Shown one piece after another: positions 57,563-64,000 of a DNA stretch of 64,000 bases. The DNA comes from Henckelia pumila. Its lineage: Eukaryota; Streptophyta; Magnoliopsida; Lamiales; Gesneriaceae. How positions within the stretch are numbered: the first letter of the stretch is position 1; each line of letters opens with the position of its first letter. The stretch lies in contig NC_133120.1 in assembly GCF_033568475.1 (NCBI RefSeq), positions 50,833,751-50,897,750 of the forward strand, read 5' to 3'. The position numbers and the translations under genes are program-made. The notes below the pieces were generated by a model. That model saw only the letters and a program-made list of their open reading frames with translations. It ran no database searches and was not told the DNA's origin.

Positions 57563-57659
57563 CTGTCCAATAAAATAAATCTCTTGAAACCATTTTCGAT
57601 CATTCTAAATCCAATTTTCAAGTCCTTAAATCCAATTGGGAAGCCTCATGTTTAGGCAT

Positions 57660-58340
57660 TTGATCGGCCTACTACAAGTAGAGCGATCGAACCATGATGC
57701 TTGGAATGTTCTGCAGTTTAAAATATTTGAGTTGCACCATTACCATCGGTTATAGTTTTTGGTAAAATGACAAGCCCTCGATCTACAATTGGTATTAGAG
57801 TCAAGGTCAATTTTTCATGATGGATAGAGCGATCGAACCATGGTGTTTGCACTGCTGTGAGCTTTAAAATATTTGAGTTGCACCAGTATCACCATCTATA
57901 GCTTTGGTAAAGCGACAAACGCTCGATCCTACAATTGGTATCATATCCAAGGTCATAGGTTTGATTCTCAGTGATTGCAAAGAGTGCAATTATTGAGAGA
58001 AAGATTGTCGTGATGCAATAATTTTCCCTGCTGGATAAAACAATCAAACTATTACGCTTTGGCTGCTGTGTGGTTTAAAATATTTGAGTTGCACCATTAC
58101 CACCAGCTATAGCTTTTGGTAAAACGGCAAGTGTTTTCCTAAAGGTTCGAATGTCATTGATTTCAAAAAGTAAAATTATTGGGAGGGAGATTCTTGGGGT
58201 GCAATAATTGTTCCTACTGGGTAGAGCAATCGAACGATGGTGTTTGGGCTGCTGTGCGGTTTAAAAGATTTGAGTTACACCATTACCACAAACTATAACT
58301 TTTGGTAAAGAGGCAAGCGTTCGGTTCTATAAAAGTTATT
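57660..58340 (+). repeat. Tandem units of about 190 bp next to OBGC
   Basis: Three to four diverged units start with CTGCTGTGTGGTTTAAAATA then TTTGAGTTGCACCATTACCA, and contain GGTAAAACGGCAAG, ACAATTGGTATCA and GGTTCGAAT words (57700, 57850, 58070, 58253). The same units are at 51714, 51932 and 52114 in the duplicate block. The A-box-like GGTAAAGCGGC and B-box-like GGTTCGA words suggest a tRNA-derived origin, unproven. Confidence 0.7.
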
Positions 58341-59796
58341 TTAATGTCAAAAAAAAAATTCATTAGTAGAAGGTGTGTCGTGTTTTATGAAAATATATAA
58401 GGATATATTTTGAAAAAATAAAATTTCAAATAAGATTTAAAAAAAAAAATTAAGATCACCGAAAATTTTTAAAAATAACTTATTAGCTGTTAAACATCTT
58501 ATTTTGACAACTTTATAAACTGTATGGAAAAAAAATCACCAAACAAATTTCAGGAACTTACAAGGTCCATAACTCACACACTCTCCTAATTATAAAAATG
58601 TAAAATAATGAATTAGGTTCCGTTTAGACATGTAGTTTAAAAAAAATTAGTGTTTTATAAGTGAAAAAAAACTAAAAATGTGTGCGGACAAGATTTTGGT
58701 AAAATGTTTTGAAAAATAGTTTTAAAAAAAATGTTCTCCATGTATAATTTTTAAAGAACAGTTGATAACTATATTTATAAACTTTTAATGGATGTTTTTA
58801 ATGGAATTCAATGATTAAAATCAAAACACATTAATTTTAAATTGTTAATATAGTTTATTGAGTAATTGTAATATTTAATTTAAAATATTTTATAAAATGA
58901 AAGTGTTATTTACACTCCAAAAAATGTTAATAATAATCCAACATATCTATATAATTCTTTATAGACAAAATATCCCTAATCAACTACTTTCCTCATATTA
59001 TAAAGTATCTATTTACCATAAAAAAAAATCAAATTCAATCATTCTATTTACCAAAAACTTAAATTTTAATATCTACAAAATTTGTCATTATTTTTGGGTA
59101 TGCAATAACAAAAAAAAAAATCCTTTTTTAATCTTAAATATTAATTTTAATCATATTATATGTCAAAATTTTACATGATATATATACAAAATGTTATTCA
59201 TTTATATATATACAAAATGTTATTCATTTTAAATGTTTTTTTATTAGAGTAATCTTTACTATTTTATTAAGGTTGACAGTCTTAGAAAAACTGTTTTGTT
59301 GTTTTGGTCTGGATTTTTTTAATCCAAAAATACTCCTCCACTCACCCATGTTCTTTCTATTATTTTCAATTTACATTTTTTTTTTAATTTTTTCCATCCT
59401 TTTTAATTCTATTCATGTATTAGGTTGCACACACATCGAGTGTGCCTCAATTGCTAATAATAAACGATTGTTGTTTTAATGAATAAATGAAAAACTGTTG
59501 AACCAAAAAAGAAAAAAAAAAAAAAATGAAGTAGAAGTTTAGATGAGCACTTTGCTGAACGAATAGTTGGATACGCAGCCGAAGATTGTGCCACCAGTTA
59601 TCTTTTCAAAATGCCATTTTCCTCTATCTTTTCACACTGCACACCTCTCTGCTCATCTCTCTCTAAGCCCAATTCCAATTCAAAGAAACAGCGTTTCATC
59701 ACAAACCCGAAACCAAACAATTTCCAACTCCAGAACTATGGAGAAGCCACCAGCTTTACCCGCCTCCCTCCTAAAGACGATTTTGTTATCGATAAT
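57846..59796 (+). repeat. Segmental duplication, copy 2 (OBGC upstream block)
   Basis: 1,951 bp matching 51709-53821. This copy continues in register into the intact OBGC gene, so it is the functional one. Confidence 0.9.
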
Positions 59797-62406
59797 TCAC
59801 CTTCCCACGTGTTGGCTGAAGTAATCAAGGTATCTGATTTTAAGCTTACGCCCACCAAAACACGGAATCTTGGAGAGGATACTGGGTTTAGTTCAAGAAA
59901 TGGAAATGTTAAAGAAAACTTTAAATTTGATAACGAGGATTTTGAACTTCATGATTTGAATTCGGATTCCGAGGATGAGGATGAGGGAATTAGCAAGACG
60001 GTGGGGTTTGATTATGAACGGTTTGAGTTATATGAAGTGAATTCGGATTCAGAGTACCACGATGAGGATGATTTTGATGATGAAGAAGCTGGGTTGGGGA
60101 ATGAATCGGAGGAAATCAAGGAGAAGGAGAAAGGAGTGCCGGCAGTGATGAGGTGTTTTGATAGGGCAAAAATATATGTAAAATCGGGCGACGGTGGAAA
60201 TGGGGTGGTGGCTTTCAGGAGGGAGAAATTTGTGCCGTTGGGGGGACCATCTGGCGGAGATGGTGGGAGGGGAGGAAATGTGTATGTGGAGGTCGATGAA
60301 TCAATGAATTCATTGTTGTCATTTAGGAATAGTGTACATTTTCGAGCCGGAAGGGGCAGACATGGGCAAGGGCAGCAGAAAGTCGGAGCAAAAGGTGAAG
60401 ACATGTTGATTAAGGTTCCTCCGGGGACTGTTGTGAGGGAGGCTAATGGTAGTGTGCTCTTTGAGGTGTTGCATCCAGGGCAGAGGGCATTGTTATTGCC
60501 AGGAGGGAGAGGTGGGAGGGGGAATGCTTCTTTTAAGACGGGAATGAATAAAGCGCCCAAGATTGCGGAGAATGGAGAAGAAGGGACTGAAATGTATGTA
60601 CTTTTAATTATATTTACTTTGGTAATAATATGCAATTGTTAGATGTGGGACGGAGTGATATACCTCTCAAATTTTTTAAACCCAACATCATGCTCAGCTG
60701 TATATTTCCATTGTTGTGGCACATTCTTTCACATGATATGTTTCGACTGGCAGATGGGAGTTTCCTGATTTATTTGTTGTATATGTCCGTTTTCAGGGTA
60801 AACGAGTTGTAGGTAAAAGAGTTGTACGATACCGGGTTTGATTGGTTTGGTTATTCATATTTTGTAACTCTTCTATTCAATTGTAAAATATGACAGTGTT
60901 GTTGGCCATGGCCAGGTGGTTCGAGTTGGAGTTGAAGTTGGTTGCGGATGTTGGGATTGTTGGAGCTCCAAATGCTGGGAAAAGCACGTTTCTTAGTGTC
61001 ATCAGTGCTGCAAAGCCTGAAATTGCTAATTATCCCTTCACCACATTGCTGCCAAATCTCGGCGTCGTTTCATTTGATTATGATGCTACTATGGTAGTTG
61101 CTGATTTACCAGGCTTACTAGAAGGAGCGCACCGAGGTTTTGGATTAGGACATGAGTTTCTTAGGCATACAGAGAGATGTTCGGTTCTGGTACACTCTGT
61201 TCCAGAATTATTGTTTGTGTTCTTATAGTTTTCAAGTTCTATCTTTTTGCAGTATTCTTCTGATTTATTTTAAACAAAATGTGTGGTGGAAACTAAATAA
61301 TGAGTGTAGGTGCATATAGTTGATGGCTCATCAGAGCAGACCGAGTACGAGTTTGATGCTGTCCGTCTTGAGCTGGAAATGTTTAGTCCTGAACTCGCTC
61401 AAAAGCCTTTTATTGTAGCATTTAACAAAATGGATCTACCGGAAGCACGAGAAAAATGGGCTTCATTTAAAGAGACTTTACAAGCTCGTGGAATTGAAGC
61501 TTTTTGTATGAGTGCAGTTACGAGGGAAGGCACAGATGAAGTGATAAGTTCTGCACATGAACTTGTTCGGAATAAAACTAGGGAGAATAATGATAAGGGT
61601 GAGAAACTGTTTATCTTTTCCTCAATAGTTTATGATCTTTTTTTTTTCTTTATTGAGTTTATACTATGATTTCATTCTCTCATTCTTTATTCACTTCGGC
61701 CAAAAAGCACATGGATTTTTGGTGTTAGATATGCTATTTTCTTATTATAGGACAATGGTTTGCCTAATTCTGTTTTGTTTACCGCAGTTATGATGGATCC
61801 GATAAACCTGAATTATATGGCTGATAAGTTGCAGAAGCAGCGGGCAGTGCCTATAAACGAGTTCAATATCTCACATGATGACAGCAGTAATGCTTGGCAT
61901 GTTGACGGAGCCGGTTTGCAACGGTTTGTCCAGATGACCAACTGGAGGTATAAGCTTAATTTATCCTTAGAAACGCGTGAGAGGGCACGATGTTTGGTTT
62001 GGGTTTCTTGATAACATATCTTGTTTCATGCGACAAACATCTGTTGCTAAAAATTTCATTGCAGCATTAACTAATACTGGATGTTGTATTCAAACTTATC
62101 CTATTTTTTCTTTTTTGGATAAACAGATACAAAGATTCTGAACGAAGATTTCAGCATGTTCTAGAGGCATGTGGAGTGACAAAATCGCTCAAGAAACTTG
62201 GAGTAAAAGAGGGTGATACTGTGATTGTCGGAGAGGTATCCTGATATTCTTTTTTTTCTTTTCCAGTATTTGTTCAACACGAGACTTTTTCAAGCATAAT
62301 TAAGGTGTTTATTGGTTCCTTGAAGATGGAAATGATTTGGAATGATGCACCAGACGGTTCAAGTCCCTCAACCAGGAACAGATGGGCTGCAGAAAAATTT
62401 GAGTGA
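59611..62406 (+). CDS. OBGC: Plastid Obg GTPase (ObgC), complete, six exons
   Basis: Exons 59611-60593, 60916-61189, 61310-61598, 61788-61947, 62127-62235 and 62326-62406, all with GT-AG borders and consistent phase, give 631 residues. Residues 1-50 are a Ser/Asn/Pro-rich transit peptide; 90-175 are strongly acidic with a doubled FEL[HY][DE][LV]NSDSE motif; about 180-330 are the glycine-rich Obg fold ([29 protein letters not shown]). The G domain has GAPNAGKST (344-352), DLPG (391-394), NKMD (458-461) and SAV (487-489). The C-terminal Obg domain ends IVGEMEMIW. Obg proteins of chloroplasts act in plastid ribosome assembly and thylakoid formation. The start is chosen because the 59567 ATG is in a different, short frame. 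Upstream 1.9 kb is duplicated at 51.7 kb. Confidence 0.95.
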
Positions 62407-62751
62407 CTCGTACTGACACAGATGCTTGATGTCGAATTATGGAGCTGCTCGTGAAGATTTGCGAATTCCTGGTAGTTAAACTACTACATGTAGGCTATAT
62501 CAATGTTTCTTGACATATTTGTGCAATTCATGAAATAATGCAGAAAAGATGAAATATATTTATTCATTCGGATGTGAGGTAGATCAGTAGATGTCTACTT
62601 GTTACATTGACCAAGTTAAAGTTACTGTGTAATTAAATGTACACCAAGGAGGTAAATATGAATGCCCCTTTGAGTTATTTATCGATTTGCTTACATAGTT
62701 GATGGAAAGAAATGTTTCTAAATTTTTTAGAACATGTGTATCATTTATATA
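62407..62751. other. OBGC 3' flank
   Basis: Likely 3' UTR and terminator region; AAATAA-type polyadenylation words, no gene. Confidence 0.5.
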
Positions 62752-62935
62752 AACTAGTGAAAAATGCACATAATTTGCATGTGTAAAATAAAGGTTTTTT
62801 TATATGTAATTTTTTTTTTTGAAAGCAAAAAAATGGAGTGAGTGAGAGGTTTAGTGAGATAGTAGATAAGAAGGGGTAATTACGGAATAAATAATTTTGG
62901 TGTCCTAAAAGTTAGTTAGTATAGTATGCTCATCT
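62752..62935. repeat. Small interspersed element, relative of the 17.96-18.66 kb pair
   Basis: ATAAACTAGTGAAAAATGCA at the head and GGGGTAATTACGGAATAAAT then TTTTGGTGTCCTAAAAG at the tail share the layout of the pair at 17958-18660, with lower identity. Confidence 0.45.
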
Positions 62936-63199
62936 ATAGATATCCAAGAAAATAGATTTTGAAACTCCTGATTTTTAAGAACTACAAGATAATAAAATCT
63001 TGATTTTTTATTATTCAATACCAAGAAGATTGGATTTTTAAAGTTTGTATATCCAGATAAAATATATACAACATAATCAGATTGAACTAGCAAGTTATCT
63101 GCAACCAAGGAGTCAAATATTAAAGATAGAATTATATTCAAACCTTGAAAGCTAGATGTCCTAGTTGAACCCAACTATTATTCTGAAGTCTTAAAGATT

Positions 63200-63769
63200 A
63201 TTATTTTTTTGAGTTTATTTATGAAATAAACTAGTTTGGTTTAGACTGTACTACGAGACTTGTTGGTTTCGAATTTTATTTGAAACCAACACCGATGTTA
63301 CCGGCTTTGGAAGCGGGGGCGTGACAGAAATGATATCACAACAAAATCAGATTCATGATCTTGATGAGAGAGTAGGATTTAAAATGAAAAGGAACCACTT
63401 TGGATTAGTATTTATATTGAATATGCAATATAAAATTTGCAATTGATTTTTTGGCTTTAAGTTTGATGGATTTTGGGAATAATTTCTTGTACTTAAGTTA
63501 GATTGAATTTGTGGGTGATGTCTTGGTTTAAGTTAGATTGATTTTGTGACTAGTATTTAGAGCACATGGTAGATAAAATTATTTAGGTCATGATTTTGGG
63601 ATTTATAAGGAATCATTTAGGAACTAATTTTTTGCACTAAATGTCGAAAAAAATTGGGAATTAGGTTATGATTTTTGGATTTTAAGTTTGACATTTGGAC
63701 TTGCAAATTAACTAATGATTTTTTAAATTTAAGTTTGACATTTAAATAAATAAGTTTCGGGGACGAAAA
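63200..63769 (+). mobile_element. Remnant Ty3 element: LTR end, tiny interior, polypurine tract
   Basis: AAGCGGGGGCGTGACA (ending near 63328) looks like an LTR end and is followed by AATGATATCACA, a decayed primer site. Only about 430 bp later TTTCGGGGACGAAAA (63755-63769) is a polypurine tract before a second LTR. Nearly all the interior has been lost. Confidence 0.5.
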
Positions 63770-64000
63770 TGTAGTAAATCGAAATCTGATTTACGTGATC
63801 AAAGTGACTAATGATGTTTAATATCCGTAAAACATGCTTAAGGGATTTTATATTATAAAATCGAGTGGATAAACAACCAAGATTGATCGGAAATAAGTGA
63901 TAGGAGTCGTTTTTTCTTGTTTTATTGTTTGTTATATTAGTGTTTTGCATTCGTTCTTAGTGGTCTTGTTAGTGTTTTTCTAATTTTGTTTGCATTTAGT
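63770..64000 (+). repeat. Start of a Ty3 LTR, runs off the window
   Basis: TGTAGTAAATCGAAATCTGA directly after the polypurine tract. At 63899 TGATAGGAGTCG could be the start of yet another insertion, but this is weak. Confidence 0.5.

Larger units (their letters stand above)
53822..57650 (-). mobile_element. Gag-only Ty3 element with unlike LTRs
   Basis: In sense: right LTR (about 57650-56235), primer site TGGTATCAGAGC (56230-56219), gag remnants (56185-55199), left LTR (about 55201-53822). No protease, RT or integrase sequence is present. The two LTRs share a layout (palindrome array, TATA-like site, conserved blocks) but not clear identity, so this may be two related elements joined rather than one element. 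Confidence 0.65.

Noticed and set aside
60012..60635. 207-codon antisense frame over OBGC exon 1
   Set aside because: Shadow of the glycine-rich Obg fold, read as Pro/Ser-rich sequence.
1..64000. tRNA, rRNA or organelle insert
   Set aside because: No cloverleaf-forming sequence or rRNA segment was recognised by eye; tRNA-like words found are primer sites or repeat-unit words.

Overview
This is a nuclear plant DNA window. The evidence is spliced genes with GT-AG introns for plastid-targeted proteins, nested LTR retrotransposons with tRNA-Met and tRNA-Asp primer sites, a PIF/Harbinger DNA transposon, and AT-rich spacers. The style fits an asterid eudicot, possibly Lamiales, but that placement is only an impression. 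Host genes are few. They are the first exon of a fructokinase (minus strand, running off the left edge), the promoter and first two exons of a plastid ribosomal protein L11 gene whose remainder is not found, a single-exon chimeric ORF joining a LINE ORF1-type DUF4283/zinc-knuckle domain to a complete F-box protein, and a complete six-exon plastid Obg GTPase gene.

Layout: 0-6.5 kb holds fructokinase exon 1, a foldback MITE, a pair of diverged repeats, the RPL11 5' fragment and a Ty3-type LTR fragment. 6.5-17.4 kb holds a minus-strand Athila-like Ty3 element (PBS for tRNA-Asp, 1.3-kb 5' LTR, broken gag-pol, a pol-internal deletion, and an extra downstream ORF) inserted in the 3' end of a plus-strand Ty3 element, then a copia-type LTR remnant. 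17.4-25.5 kb holds small AT-rich repeats and two PIF/Harbinger copies in opposite orientation: a 1.56-kb deletion derivative and a 4.54-kb copy with both ORFs. 25.56-27.4 kb is the DUF4283-F-box chimera. 28.1-48 kb is a nest: Ty3 LTRs, then a minus-strand LTR element with perfect TTATA target duplications (31604-47712), itself carrying a solo LTR and a young 9,565-bp copia element (37810-47374, CACAA duplications, two 1,863-bp LTRs). 48-51.7 kb is an AT-rich repeat array and a Ty3 LTR. 51.7-62.4 kb carries a duplicated block containing the OBGC upstream region and first-exon start, a gag-only Ty3 insertion between the two block copies, and the intact OBGC gene. The right edge is more LTR material.

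The most unusual observations are (i) the LINE-ORF1/F-box fusion, with an uninterrupted 619-codon frame starting about 55 bp from a Harbinger terminus; (ii) arrays of short GC-rich palindromes, each LTR family using its own word but in several cases lying just upstream of the LTR TATA box, seen in about ten unrelated LTRs, with a 250-bp extremely GC-rich palindromic tract in the copia leader as a possible relative; (iii) the two Harbinger copies, which carry independent lesions and an internal-deletion junction with 3-bp microhomology. All reading was by eye; identities, family names and dates need computation.
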